Source: Marinomonas posidonica IVIA-Po-181
GTDB taxonomy: Bacteria; Pseudomonadota; Gammaproteobacteria; Pseudomonadales; Marinomonadaceae
NCBI RefSeq assembly: GCF_000214215.1
Contig: NC_015559.1
Location: forward strand, 1,116,001 to 1,180,000
DNA length: 64,000 bases
Direction of reading: 5' to 3'
Made by a program: the position numbers and the translations under genes. Under the pieces are notes generated by a model that had not been told where the DNA came from, searched no databases, and saw only the letters and a program-made list of their open reading frames with translations. This document shows positions 51,679 to 61,341 of the stretch, one piece after another (position 1 is the stretch's first letter; each line of letters starts with the position of its first letter).

Positions 51679-54033
51679 TCAAGGGCTTTTACGCAAAGCT
51701 TTGATCCGTGACAAGGGGGAGGATTTTAAGCGCACCCCTTTTTGAATCAGTTTGGTTAAACGGGTTTCTAATTCATCATCAATGTCAGCACAAGATAATA
51801 AATCATCAAAACCCAGTTTTTGAGTGTAATCTAAAGACATTTTAACATTCTTGCTGATGAGTAAGCACTGATCTTCATCGCGCATTAAGGGTAACAAACG
51901 CTGTAAGGTAACGTGTGGAATGTGACCACCATTATCAAAGACCAAGATTACTGAGCCGGACTGACGTAAATCAGGGTTCTGGAAGTAGCCAATGAGTGTT
52001 TCTAATTCACTAAATTGCTCCACTTTGTGATTATGGTTGTTGGTTAACGCCTGCGCCTTTTGCATGTCTTCGTCTGATTGTCCGAACAAAATAATGTCAA
52101 ATTGGTCAGCGAATTGATCCATTGGTTGTGTCTGGCGAAGGTGTACTCGGATGGGGATTTGAATGTTAATACTAGGATGAGATTGGGTCTTTTCATCCAC
52201 TGAATTGTTATTTAACTCAACCAACTTGCCGTTTAAGTGATCGATGACAAGTCGGATGTAGCTCATGCCCAAATCAAAATGAGAAAATTGACTATGCACT
52301 CTGGTCGGCAGGGGGGAGCACTGAATTTCAAGCATGGTTACCCCTTCACGGTTAATCTCGTGGCGTATAAAGTGAAGGTTGAGGGCCTGATCAGAGAAGT
52401 GTTTGAATTCTTGTGCTAATACCTCAATCAAATGTTTGATCAGCGTTGCATTTTGAAGCACTTCGACCTGTTCTGTGTTTTCCAAGTTGATTGTGAGATT
52501 GGTGTCATCTTGATCGAGTTGCTGGAAATTTTCATGAGCTTCATCAATAAGCTTGTTCAGTGCCAACGGCATGGCTTGTTCAGCGGCTAGGTTACCCTTG
52601 ATGTCGGTGAGTACATCTACTCGTTTAATTAAGCTCTTAATGTTGTTGTTAGCGACCTGACTTGAATCCAGAAAGAGTTTTGCATCGGCTGATTTTAAAG
52701 CCGGTTTTAAGTGTGCTATACCGCCACCGATGACATTAATTTGACGGCGTAAGCGGCTGGATAAATCAGACAACAGATCGAACATCTCCGCTTGAGAATA
52801 ACCACGACGATGGGCGTATTTCTGTAAGAGTGGCGTGGTTTGAGCAATCATACCGGTGAAATGGATTAAGGCTTCTAAAATGATGGTGATGGTCAGCCCC
52901 CACTCCAATAAAATTTGGCTTGGGATAATGCCATAAACAGATAAAATCCAGGCAAAATGTCCAGTAAAAAGCAGGATTCTAGCGGCGAGGTAATAGCCAG
53001 AATAGGGCACATTTTTGACAAATGCGTAGATGGCATGGAAGGTTAATATAATCAGGGTTGCAACCACCATCGCCGACAAAATCATGATGTTGATTCTTTC
53101 CGGCATGACCGCAAAGATAAAGGCAAACAGAGCATTTATGGAGCCAATCAGGATTAATACCTTATCCATGGTTGGCAAATGGCGTTTGGTATCTAAATAC
53201 AAGCGAGAGAAGAACACCACCGCCGTCAAACAACTTAATGCAGCAAGGTTGTAGATTCGTTCTTGAATGCCCGTATGATTCGGAAAAAGCGGCGAGATAT
53301 GATCGTGTAAGGTTAGGTGTAAAACGACAATGCCCACCAACATAACACCATAGATCAAGTACATGGCATGGGTGGTCTTGATAAAGAAAAACACATTACA
53401 GAGAAACAATGTCAACAATATGCCGATCAGTAGCCCCGTTATCAGTATTTCATTTTGCGAGTCTTTAGTGGCCTCCGATAAGGTTTTTAACTCAATGTTG
53501 GCATTAATAGGCAGGTGTGACGACATCTTGATGTAGATGGTGAAAATAGGGGGGATATTGCTTGGAATAGGGTAGGCGTAACTCAAACCTTCAATGGGCA
53601 AATTGGCATAAGGTCTGGCACCACCTAACTCTACTTGAGCTTGATGGCCGTATAAATTGGGTAAGAATAAATCGAGTCGTTGCAATCTAGGTGCGCTGAT
53701 ATCAAGAATGATGGGCGTTTGGATTGTGGTCTGAACCGCCGCTTCAGTACGTATCCAGATATTACCTTTGACCATACCAAATTGCAGATAGTCTCGTGCC
53801 AGAGGGCGAAAGCGTTTGCTGTAGTAATCCGATGAAATGTCCTGATAACTGAGGCTTTGTGTTTCATCAAGGTAGTAAAACGCACTCTGGCCTATGTTAA
53901 ATGTCGAGTGTGTATCGTCTATGATTGCGATACTGGCCTTCCCCCATGCAATGTTGGAGGCGCAGAGTAAAAAGAGTAAAATGAATCGATGAAGCAAAAT
54001 GCTGGCCCATACTATGTCAGTAAAGGCTCTCAT
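51679..54033 (-). CDS. RetS-like 7TM-DISM sensor with degenerate kinase and receiver
   Basis: A 784-residue membrane protein. Signal peptide (about 13-31), periplasmic 7TMR-DISMED2 domain (about 45-180), seven-helix 7TM-DISM module (about 195-400), then a HisKA-like segment in which the phospho-acceptor His is replaced by Ser (Ser426; LSSRLRR in place of SHELR). The ATPase-like part (about 490-650) has no N-box and no GxG glycine boxes, and the C-terminal receiver-like part has lost the acidic pair. Pseudomonas RetS has the same sensor head and lies beside purD, as this gene does. It may act by binding another kinase, as RetS does with GacS, rather than by phosphorylation. Confidence 0.88.
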   Translation of the reverse strand: MRAFTDIVWASILLHRFILLFLLCASNIAWGKASIAIIDDTHSTFNIGQSAFYYLDETQSLSYQDISSDYYSKRFRPLARDYLQFGMVKGNIWIRTEAAVQTTIQTPIILDISAPRLQRLDLFLPNLYGHQAQVELGGARPYANLPIEGLSYAYPIPSNIPPIFTIYIKMSSHLPINANIELKTLSEATKDSQNEILITGLLIGILLTLFLCNVFFFIKTTHAMYLIYGVMLVGIVVLHLTLHDHISPLFPNHTGIQERIYNLAALSCLTAVVFFSRLYLDTKRHLPTMDKVLILIGSINALFAFIFAVMPERINIMILSAMVVATLIILTFHAIYAFVKNVPYSGYYLAARILLFTGHFAWILSVYGIIPSQILLEWGLTITIILEALIHFTGMIAQTTPLLQKYAHRRGYSQAEMFDLLSDLSSRLRRQINVIGGGIAHLKPALKSADAKLFLDSSQVANNNIKSLIKRVDVLTDIKGNLAAEQAMPLALNKLIDEAHENFQQLDQDDTNLTINLENTEQVEVLQNATLIKHLIEVLAQEFKHFSDQALNLHFIRHEINREGVTMLEIQCSPLPTRVHSQFSHFDLGMSYIRLVIDHLNGKLVELNNNSVDEKTQSHPSINIQIPIRVHLRQTQPMDQFADQFDIILFGQSDEDMQKAQALTNNHNHKVEQFSELETLIGYFQNPDLRQSGSVILVFDNGGHIPHVTLQRLLPLMRDEDQCLLISKNVKMSLDYTQKLGFDDLLSCADIDDELETRLTKLIQKGVRLKSSPLSRIKALRKSP

Positions 54034-54055
54034 TATTAACTAGATAGGGGATTGA

Positions 54056-54307
54056 ATGCTATATCCAATTTTAGTGGAGCATTATGTTTGGTTTGGCTTG
54101 CTGCTTTTGCTGGTCACTTGGTTTACTCGAAAGGACAAGCCTGAAACGCGCAGTAATTTTATGTATGGCTACGGAATGATTGTCGTATTGGGTTTTCTAT
54201 TAGCTCTAGACTGGGTGGCAGGCATTATGTTTGGTTTGCTGGTGTTGGAAGTCGGTCGAATATTTAAAGCTTGGTTGGACAGGAAGGCCAATCAACTGAA
54301 AAAATAA
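54056..54307 (+). CDS. small two-helix membrane protein of unknown function
   Basis: An 83-residue protein with two hydrophobic helices (about 8-22 and 38-62) separated by a charged loop (TRKDKPETRSNF), and a Lys-rich C-terminus. I do not recognise the family. It starts 22 bases from the sensor gene on the other strand, between it and purD, and ends at a terminator. GATTGA before the ATG is a weak ribosome-binding site. The gene is plausible because it fills its space and has coherent hydrophobicity. Confidence 0.6.
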   Translation: MLYPILVEHYVWFGLLLLLVTWFTRKDKPETRSNFMYGYGMIVVLGFLLALDWVAGIMFGLLVLEVGRIFKAWLDRKANQLKK

Positions 54308-54323
54308 TAGTGTCATAGAGTCA

Positions 54324-54349
54324 AAAAAGGCTTCAGAAGAAGCCTTTTT
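54324..54349. terminator. bidirectional intrinsic terminator
   Basis: AAAAAGGCTTC (54324-54334) pairs perfectly with GAAGCCTTTTT (54339-54349). It serves the small membrane-protein gene and purD. Confidence 0.9.
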
Positions 54350-54380
54350 AAATGGTCTGTTTTAGCAAAGCGAATCAGAC

Positions 54381-55667
54381 TTATTTTTGCTCACGGGCGA
54401 TGGCTCTGTGGCCAATGTCGGTACGGAAATAGACCTTGTCCCATGACAGAGTGTTTACCACGTCATAGGCACCAGCTTGAGCCTGTGCCACCGTGTCGCC
54501 CAGTGATACTGCGCACAAAACACGTCCACCATTTGTCACCACATCACCGTCTTTCAATGCCGTGCCTGCTTGGAAGACTTTCTGATGAGCTGGAAGTGCT
54601 GTGTTTAAACCCGAGATGACATCGCCTTTAGCGTAATCTGCAGGATAACCGCCAGCCGCCAGTACCACACCTAAACTGGCGCGAGGATCCCAGTCAGCGT
54701 CAACCGTATCCAACTTACCCGCAATGGCAGATAAACACATTTGAGCTAAATCAGAACGCAGACGCATCATAATAGGCTGGGTTTCTGGATCTCCAAAGCG
54801 GCAATTGTACTCAAGTACTTTTGGTGTGCCGTCAGGCGCGACCATGACACCAGCGTACAAGAAACCACGGTAGCGATTGCCTTCAGCATTCATGCCTTTC
54901 ACTGTCGGCATAATCACTTCGCTCATAATGCGATCGTGAATTTCAGGTGTTACTACAGGGGCTGGAGAGTAAGCGCCCATGCCACCAGTATTCGGTCCTT
55001 TGTCGCCATTATCACGAGCTTTGTGATCTTGGCTGGTGGCCATTGGCAGCACAGTTTCGCCATCGACCATACAGATAAAGCTGGCTTCTTCGCCGACTAG
55101 AAACTCTTCGATGACCACGCGGTTGCCCGCATCACCAAATGCATTGCCTTGCAGCATGTCTTCAACCGCTTCAATCGCTTCGGCTTCGGTTTGCGCTAGG
55201 ATAACGCCTTTACCAGCGGCTAGACCGTCCGCTTTCACCACGATAGGCGCGCCTTGTTGTTTTATGTAGGCAACCGCTGGTGCGATTTCGGTAAAGTTGC
55301 CGTACGCTGCGGTTGGGATGTGATGGCGCGCTAGGAAGTCTTTGGTGAATGCTTTAGAGCCTTCCAATTGTGCGGCCCCCTGAGTTGGGCCGAAAATGGC
55401 TAAGCCTTCTTTTTCAAACGCATCAGCAACGCCAATGACCAGTGGCGCTTCAGGGCCAACAATGGTGAGGTCAATGTTTTGCTGTTTTGCAAAAGCGACC
55501 AAACCGGCAACATCCGTTACCTCAATATCAACATTTTCAACCTTGTTCTCCGTTGCGGTTCCTGCGTTTCCAGGGGCAACAAAGATTTTTTCAACTTGGG
55601 TGGATTCCGCTGTTTTCCATGCCAAGGCATGTTCACGACCACCGTTACCAATAATAAGCACTTTCAT
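54381..55667 (-). CDS. purD: phosphoribosylamine-glycine ligase PurD
   Basis: A 428-residue PurD (GAR synthetase), purine synthesis step 2, with ATP-grasp fold. GNGGREHALAWK opens the protein; VKADGLAAGKGV is the ATP-grasp loop; GDPETQPIMMRL holds metal ligands. Length matches E. coli (429). Encoded after purH with a stem-loop between; together they end the dusB-fis-purHD block. Confidence 0.97.
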   Translation of the reverse strand: MKVLIIGNGGREHALAWKTAESTQVEKIFVAPGNAGTATENKVENVDIEVTDVAGLVAFAKQQNIDLTIVGPEAPLVIGVADAFEKEGLAIFGPTQGAAQLEGSKAFTKDFLARHHIPTAAYGNFTEIAPAVAYIKQQGAPIVVKADGLAAGKGVILAQTEAEAIEAVEDMLQGNAFGDAGNRVVIEEFLVGEEASFICMVDGETVLPMATSQDHKARDNGDKGPNTGGMGAYSPAPVVTPEIHDRIMSEVIMPTVKGMNAEGNRYRGFLYAGVMVAPDGTPKVLEYNCRFGDPETQPIMMRLRSDLAQMCLSAIAGKLDTVDADWDPRASLGVVLAAGGYPADYAKGDVISGLNTALPAHQKVFQAGTALKDGDVVTNGGRVLCAVSLGDTVAQAQAGAYDVVNTLSWDKVYFRTDIGHRAIAREQK

Positions 55668-55688
55668 TATCTAATCCTTCATCATTAA

Positions 55689-55713
55689 GGCGCTGTTGAA
55701 AGGTAACAGCGCC
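55689..55713 (-). other. intercistronic stem-loop purH-purD
   Basis: GGCGCTGTT (55689-55697) pairs perfectly with AACAGCGCC (55705-55713). There is no T run, so it is more likely an mRNA stability or processing element than a terminator. Confidence 0.6.
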
Positions 55714-55725
55714 AATGGAAACATC

Positions 55726-57306
55726 TTAGTGGCGGAAGTGGCGCATGCCAGTGAAGACCATTGCCATGCCGGCTTCATCAGCTGCTGCAATGACTTCTTC
55801 ATCACGCATCGAGCCACCAGGTTGAATCACTGCCGTGATCCCAGCTTGAGCAGCGGCATCAATGCCATCGCGGAATGGGAAGAAAGCATCCGATGCCATG
55901 ACAGATCCTTCAACTTGAAGGTTCTCATCAGCCGCTTTAATGCCAGCGATTTTCGCACTGTAGACGCGGCTCATTTGGCCGGCGCCAACACCAATCGTTT
56001 GCCCAGCTTTCGCATAAACAATGGCGTTGGATTTAACGAATTTAGCCACTTTCCATGAGAATAGTAGGTCATTCAGCTCTTCTTGCGTTGGCTGACGTTT
56101 AGACACTACTTTTAGATCATCTAGTGTAATAGTGCCATCATCACGGTCTTGTACCAACAAACCACCGTTAACACGCTTGTAATCCATTGCAGGGATTCTG
56201 TCTTGTGACCATTGGCCACATTCTAGCAAGCGCACGTTTTGTTTTGCAGACACTATGTTAGCCGCAGCTTGACTAATGCTAGGCGCAATGATGACTTCAA
56301 CAAATTGACGATCAATGATGGCCTGTGCGGTTTCAGCATCCAACTCTTGGTTGAACGCAATGATGCCGCCAAACGCCGAAGTTGGATCCGTTTGGAAAGC
56401 CAAGTCATAGGCTTCAAGTTGGCTTGTCGCCGTTGCAACACCACAAGGGTTTGCGTGCTTGACGATGACACAGGCTGGCTGTTGGAAGCTTTTAACACAC
56501 TCTAGTGCCGCATCTGTGTCGGCGATGTTGTTATAAGACAGTGCCTTACCTTGCAGCTGTTTTGCTGTGCTAATGGACGCTTCTTGTGGATTGGCTTCCA
56601 CATAAAATGCGGCTTTTTGATGAGGGTTTTCACCGTAGCGCATTTCTTCTTGTTTGTTGAACTGTAGATTGAAGGTGCGAGCGAAGTCTTCGCTGCCGCC
56701 GTCTACTTTTTTGCCTAAGAAATTGGCAATGGCACCGTCGTAATGTGAGGTGTGCTCAAAGGCTTTTACCGCAAGATCAAAACGTTGTTCGTAGTTAAGG
56801 CCGCCGTCTGCCTTTAATGACGCCAAAATAGCAGGGTAGCTGTCTGGAGAGACAACAATCGCCACATCTTTGTGGTTTTTCGCTGCCGAGCGAACCATGG
56901 TTGGACCACCAATGTCGATGTTCTCAATGGCCATAGGAAGGTCGCAATCTGGGCGTTCAATGGTGGCTTCGAATGGGTATAAATTGACGATGACCATGTC
57001 GATTTCATTGATGCCGTGTTGTTTCATGATGTCACCATCGATGTCACGACGGCCAAGGATACCACCGTGTACTTTCGGGTGCAGTGTCTTAACGCGACCA
57101 TCCATCATTTCTGGGAAGCCGGTGTAGTCGGACACTTCGATGGCTGCTACTTGATTGTCTAGTAATAGACGGTAGGTACCACCAGTAGAAAGGATTTCAA
57201 CGCCTTGAGCGGTCAGTTCGCGGGCGAATTCGACAATGCCTGTTTTGTCGGAAACACTGATTAACGCTCGTTTGATAGGAGTCACTGTTTTTTGATTTGC
57301 CATCAT
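55726..57306 (-). CDS. purH: bifunctional AICAR transformylase/IMP cyclohydrolase PurH
   Basis: A 526-residue PurH catalysing the last two steps to IMP. The IMP cyclohydrolase domain (about 1-200) shows [15 protein letters not shown] and STGGTYRLL; the AICAR transformylase domain shows [13 protein letters not shown] [13 protein letters not shown] and [10 protein letters not shown] with the catalytic Lys and His. Two ATGs in a row (57306, 57303). A terminator separates it from fis, so it probably has its own promoter in the 46 bases before the start. Confidence 0.97.
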   Translation of the reverse strand: MMANQKTVTPIKRALISVSDKTGIVEFARELTAQGVEILSTGGTYRLLLDNQVAAIEVSDYTGFPEMMDGRVKTLHPKVHGGILGRRDIDGDIMKQHGINEIDMVIVNLYPFEATIERPDCDLPMAIENIDIGGPTMVRSAAKNHKDVAIVVSPDSYPAILASLKADGGLNYEQRFDLAVKAFEHTSHYDGAIANFLGKKVDGGSEDFARTFNLQFNKQEEMRYGENPHQKAAFYVEANPQEASISTAKQLQGKALSYNNIADTDAALECVKSFQQPACVIVKHANPCGVATATSQLEAYDLAFQTDPTSAFGGIIAFNQELDAETAQAIIDRQFVEVIIAPSISQAAANIVSAKQNVRLLECGQWSQDRIPAMDYKRVNGGLLVQDRDDGTITLDDLKVVSKRQPTQEELNDLLFSWKVAKFVKSNAIVYAKAGQTIGVGAGQMSRVYSAKIAGIKAADENLQVEGSVMASDAFFPFRDGIDAAAQAGITAVIQPGGSMRDEEVIAAADEAGMAMVFTGMRHFRH

Positions 57307-57352
57307 GGTTCTCGCAATGTAGTTAACATTAAATAAACAAGGGGAAGAAACA

Positions 57353-57378
57353 AAAAAAGGGCGAATCCGCCCTTTTTT
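57353..57378. terminator. bidirectional intrinsic terminator after fis
   Basis: AAAAAAGGGCG (57353-57363) pairs with CGCCCTTTTTT (57368-57378) around AATC. It ends the dusB-fis transcript before purH. Confidence 0.9.
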
Positions 57379-57385
57379 ATAATGC

Positions 57386-57697
57386 TTATAGCATGCCGTA
57401 TTGCTTCAGCTTCTTGCGAAGCGTGCCTCGGTTTAGACCAAGGAGAGTGGATGCTTTAGTTTGATTGTCTTTCGTGTAATTCATCACCGATTCAAGAAGA
57501 GGCGCCTCAACCTCTGCTAATACTAATTGGTATAAATCCGTCACCGGCTGCCCATCCAAGTGGGCGAAATAATTTTGTAGTGCTTTCTCAACATTGTCAC
57601 GAAGGGTTTGTGACTGCTCAGAAGAAGCGGCTTGAAACGTATGGGTTTGAGTTTGTTCTACCACAGAATGACCTTCTATTTTTTTAAAGCTAACCAT
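57386..57697 (-). CDS. fis: nucleoid protein Fis
   Basis: A 103-residue Fis. The C-terminal helix-turn-helix [19 protein letters not shown] (19 residues) is almost the same as in E. coli (98 residues). Fis bends DNA and controls rRNA genes and many others in fast growth. It lies 71 bases after dusB, the universal dusB-fis order of gammaproteobacteria. Confidence 0.97.
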   Translation of the reverse strand: MVSFKKIEGHSVVEQTQTHTFQAASSEQSQTLRDNVEKALQNYFAHLDGQPVTDLYQLVLAEVEAPLLESVMNYTKDNQTKASTLLGLNRGTLRKKLKQYGML

Positions 57698-57768
57698 TTA
57701 ACAATGACATTGGTGATTAAACGACACACCGTTTAAACATCAACGCATTCGGTACCAAAATTGTTCGT

Positions 57769-58737
57769 CTATTGACGAGCAAAGAATTCTTCTAACTGAT
57801 CGAGCTGTTCTTGCGTATTATCAATACGATTGAACACACTGCGAAACTGAGTGTTATCCGCTAACGTTTGCAGATACCAACCAACATGCTTACGAGCAAT
57901 GCGTACACCAAGATAATCACCATAAAATTGATGCAAATTGTGTACGTGCTTGATAACCAATGCTTTTACTTCTGCAAGAGCAGGTGGATCTAACAATTCA
58001 CTGGTTTGTAAATAGTGATTGATCTCATTGAAAACCCAAGGTTTCCCTTGCGCGGCACGACCAATCATAATGCCATCCGCTTGAGTATAGTCCTTTACAA
58101 ATTTAGCGGTTTTCGCGTCCTTTATGTCGCCGTTGGCGAACACCGGGATTTGAATCGCCTGCTTTACCTCTGCAATGGTGTCGTACTCGACGCTTCCTTG
58201 AAATTTACATTCTCGGGTGCGGCCGTGAATGGCGAGTGCTTGAATACCAATGTCTTCCGCCATTTTGGCAATGGTCATGGCGTTTTTCTGCTCTTGACTC
58301 CACCCGGTACGAATTTTAAGGGTGACAGGCACCGACACACTATTTACAACCGTTTCCAGTATTTCGCGAACTAGGCTTTCATCTTTCAGTAAGGCTGATC
58401 CTGCGGCTTTATTGCAAACCTTTTTGGCAGGACAGCCCATGTTGATGTCGATGATCTGAGCCCCTAACGCCACATTTTGACGGGCGGCTTCGGCCATCAT
58501 TTGAGGATCACCGCCAGCAATTTGAACGGATCTCGGCGACACTTCATGGTCGTGAACTAAACGATGACGACTTTTTGTTGAGTTCCACAACCTCACATCC
58601 GAGGTGACCATCTCGGAAACGACTAGGCCCGCACCTTGGTCATGACAAAGGCGACGAAAAGGCAAATCGGTTACACCAGCCATAGGGGCTAGAATAACGG
58701 GCTTTTCAACGCAATATGGGCCAATAGCAAATGCCAT
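57769..58737 (-). CDS. dusB: tRNA-dihydrouridine synthase B
   Basis: A 322-residue FMN-dependent Dus enzyme that reduces uridine in the tRNA D-loop. PMAGVTDLPFRRLC near residue 20, INMGCPAKKVCNKAAGSALL around the catalytic Cys (quoted in part) and IMIGRAAQGKPW are the DusB signatures. It is cotranscribed with fis. A 166-base gap separates it from the upstream gene and holds a T-rich tract but no clear terminator. Confidence 0.95.
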   Translation of the reverse strand: MAFAIGPYCVEKPVILAPMAGVTDLPFRRLCHDQGAGLVVSEMVTSDVRLWNSTKSRHRLVHDHEVSPRSVQIAGGDPQMMAEAARQNVALGAQIIDINMGCPAKKVCNKAAGSALLKDESLVREILETVVNSVSVPVTLKIRTGWSQEQKNAMTIAKMAEDIGIQALAIHGRTRECKFQGSVEYDTIAEVKQAIQIPVFANGDIKDAKTAKFVKDYTQADGIMIGRAAQGKPWVFNEINHYLQTSELLDPPALAEVKALVIKHVHNLHQFYGDYLGVRIARKHVGWYLQTLADNTQFRSVFNRIDNTQEQLDQLEEFFARQ

Positions 58738-58903
58738 GATGTTCCTGAATACTGGATTGAATGTTAAAGATCTTCGACTGTGTCGAGCGGGCGTGAATAA
58801 TACCTAGGCATTTTGTATTTTTGAAGTCTTGACAGGCGAAAAATTGGCTATTTTTTGTGCTTTTTTTGATCCCGCTGGAAAACTCTTGCTGAAATGCCCT
58901 GTT

Positions 58904-60289
58904 TTAGTAGGAACGAGTCTCCGCTGGAAAGGCTTTTAATTCATGGGTGACGGCTCGAGCGCCTGGGTCTTGTATTGGAATTACCAGATGAATAGGGGTA
59001 TTGGGTGGCATGAAAGTAATGTCGAGGAAGTCTTTGTGCAGATAGGCACTGGGTGAAAACAGGCGAGCGGCGACGGGTTTACCATTTAAATCATAGAACT
59101 CCAGTGCAATCTTTGGCATAGGCTGAGAAAACGCGCTGTTGTTAGTGATGATGGCATTGACCATTAAGGCATTTGGGATGTCAGGGTGGCTCTGGATGCG
59201 CACATGTTGAATGGAAATCGCACTGACGTCATCAAACCTTGGTAGAGTACAACCTGTGTATGAACACAGCATGCGATACATGCCGCGAAAATGAGAGGAG
59301 CGGCTGCCTTCATCAAAGTAATGGCTGGCCACTTGTCCAATCAAAATGCCTAAGCCAACTAGGGTGGCCATAAACCAAAGCCAAGGGTGCGAGCGTTTTA
59401 CTGGCTTGCTGGGTCTCGACTCATCCAATAAGGGAGCAAGGCTTTGTTGGGCGGACAATTGCTCTAAAAAGCTGTGTTGATGACCCGCCTCAGAGGGGCG
59501 AGTTTGCTCGGCGGCATTTTGCGCTAAGGTGTGCAAGGCGGTCATGTAATCCGGCTCAGGGCTTGGCTCAGGATTGCCTTTTGCTTGAATTGATTGCGCC
59601 TTGGTAGATGTTGTGGTGATGGCCGTTTTTGCGGAGAAAGGATCGGCCTCGCGCTGAGCTGATTTGTTGAGGCTTGCCGTCAACGCATCCGCTTTGGTGT
59701 CAAATCCATCTAATGGTTTAGATCGAGTGGGATTAGAGGGTCTTTTGGGCTGGATGTTGGGGCGCTGTGATCCTGCTTGCAGTGCCGCCTCGACTTCAGC
59801 CAGTTCTACTTCCCATGGGGCCAGTTCGTCCGTTGACTGGCTTGATGGTGACTGAGCTGCTTTCTTGTGACGCACCGCGGTGTTGGGAGTGTCGTCGTTC
59901 TTCGCCATTCGCTTGGAATTAGGGTTATCCATATCCTGCTTGGAGGCAGGCTGCAAATCATCGTCGGTGAACAAGGTATGCAACCAATCAGGGTTAACGA
60001 TGTCGTCGGCTGGTGCTAGGCGGTTTTCTAGGTTGGCTTCATCCTGAGGAGAAGTCTGTGCCTGCCTGCTGGCTGTGTCTAATGGGGGCTGTTGAGACGA
60101 TGTTTCTTTTTGGACTTTAGAGACTGAAGGCTCAGGGCGTTTCGGGCTTTTGGCAACCGCTTGAGCGGCATCAAAAATATGGAAACACTGACCGCATCTA
60201 ACCTTACCCTTGGCCATACTCAATACTTCGTCACTGACACGAAATGCCGTTGAACATTTGGGGCAGCGAGTGGTTAAGCTATTGGCCAT
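58904..60289 (-). CDS. zinc-ribbon and DUF3426 membrane protein
   Basis: A 461-residue protein: an MJ0042-type zinc ribbon at the N-terminus (CPKCSTAF ... RCGQCFHIFD, two CxxC knuckles), a long Ser/Pro/Gln-rich disordered part (about 45-290), one transmembrane helix (HPWLWFMATLVGLGILIG), and a C-terminal DUF3426 domain (VNAIITNNSAFSQPMPKIAL). This family is encoded between prmA and dusB in Pseudomonas and relatives. Its function is unknown; a cytoplasmic zinc ribbon linked to a periplasmic domain suggests a membrane-spanning signal or assembly role. Confidence 0.85.
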   Translation of the reverse strand: MANSLTTRCPKCSTAFRVSDEVLSMAKGKVRCGQCFHIFDAAQAVAKSPKRPEPSVSKVQKETSSQQPPLDTASRQAQTSPQDEANLENRLAPADDIVNPDWLHTLFTDDDLQPASKQDMDNPNSKRMAKNDDTPNTAVRHKKAAQSPSSQSTDELAPWEVELAEVEAALQAGSQRPNIQPKRPSNPTRSKPLDGFDTKADALTASLNKSAQREADPFSAKTAITTTSTKAQSIQAKGNPEPSPEPDYMTALHTLAQNAAEQTRPSEAGHQHSFLEQLSAQQSLAPLLDESRPSKPVKRSHPWLWFMATLVGLGILIGQVASHYFDEGSRSSHFRGMYRMLCSYTGCTLPRFDDVSAISIQHVRIQSHPDIPNALMVNAIITNNSAFSQPMPKIALEFYDLNGKPVAARLFSPSAYLHKDFLDITFMPPNTPIHLVIPIQDPGARAVTHELKAFPAETRSY

Positions 60290-60333
60290 GGGCGTGTTTC
60301 TTCCTTAATGTAAAACAGGGTGCTGATTATAAT

Positions 60334-61224
60334 TTATGCGTGTTTGGTACCGACAATGCGAACCCATTCATCACATTCAGTGACGTTCTCGATGGTAAAC
60401 CAATCTTGATAAGCGTAGATCACTTCTTGCGCTTGGTTCGCTAAAATACCAGATAGTGCCAACTGACCTCCGGTTTTAACCAAAGCGGCAATGGTTGGCG
60501 CTAGCTTTGCGAGTGGGCCTGCTAAAATATTAGCGACCACTATGTCTGCCTGCAAATCGGATTCGTAGGGGGGCAGTTTTACTTCTAAGCGGCTAGGGTC
60601 AATCTGGTTACGTGACGCGTTTTCTTGCGTCGCTTGTACGGCTTGAGGGTCGATATCTATGCCCACCATATTGCTAGCCCCAAGTAATAACCCTGCAATG
60701 CCAAGAATGCCGGAACCACAACCATAATCAATAATGGTTTTGTCTTGGCAATCGACACTGTCGAGCCATTTTAAACAAAGTGCCGTGGTCGGATGGGTTC
60801 CTGTACCAAAGGCCAAACCTGGGTCGAGCATTAAATTAACCGCGTCTGGATCAGGCACATCACGCCAGCTTGGGCAAACCCATAGACGTTCGCCAAATTG
60901 GATCGGATGGTAATTGTCCATCCATTCTCTTTCCCAGTCTTTGTCTTCTAGAATTTCAATCTTGATGTCAATATCTGACTCGCCAATGGATGCGGCTTTG
61001 TGTTCTAGCACGGGGCGAATTTCGTCTAGTTTCGCCTCGGCTTCGAATAGGCCTGTTACCTTGGTGTTTTTCCATAATGGTGTGGTGTTAAGTTCTGGCT
61101 CATAAATAGGATCATCATGGATGTCTTCAAAAGTAACAACCATCGCACCGCACTCTAATAGAGTGTCTTCAAAGGCGGGTACATGGTCAGGAGTCGTGTG
61201 AATACGTATTTGAAGCCAAGGCAT
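60334..61224 (-). CDS. prmA: ribosomal protein L11 methyltransferase PrmA
   Basis: A 296-residue SAM-dependent methyltransferase that trimethylates L11. The N-terminal substrate domain begins MPWLQIRIHTTPDH, and the catalytic domain has DPGLAFGTGTHPTT, IDYGCGSGILGIAG and VVANILAGPL, which carries the NxxxxPL motif. Lies after accC, with a hairpin between, as in Pseudomonas. Confidence 0.95.
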   Translation of the reverse strand: MPWLQIRIHTTPDHVPAFEDTLLECGAMVVTFEDIHDDPIYEPELNTTPLWKNTKVTGLFEAEAKLDEIRPVLEHKAASIGESDIDIKIEILEDKDWEREWMDNYHPIQFGERLWVCPSWRDVPDPDAVNLMLDPGLAFGTGTHPTTALCLKWLDSVDCQDKTIIDYGCGSGILGIAGLLLGASNMVGIDIDPQAVQATQENASRNQIDPSRLEVKLPPYESDLQADIVVANILAGPLAKLAPTIAALVKTGGQLALSGILANQAQEVIYAYQDWFTIENVTECDEWVRIVGTKHA

Positions 61225-61295
61225 AAAAGATGTCCAACAATGAATAATCAGGAATAGAATAACGAAGCTTGGTGCGCGAGGCGAGAGGAAAATGA

Positions 61296-61330
61296 CAGAG
61301 TCAGACGAATTAATTGTTCGCCTGACTCTG
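61296..61330 (-). other. intercistronic hairpin accC-prmA
   Basis: CAGAGTCAG-A-CGA (61296-61308) pairs with TCG-C-CTGACTCTG (61318-61330), one mismatch. No strong T run follows on the minus strand, so read-through into prmA is likely. Confidence 0.6.
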
Positions 61331-61341
61331 AGCGCGAGTCA

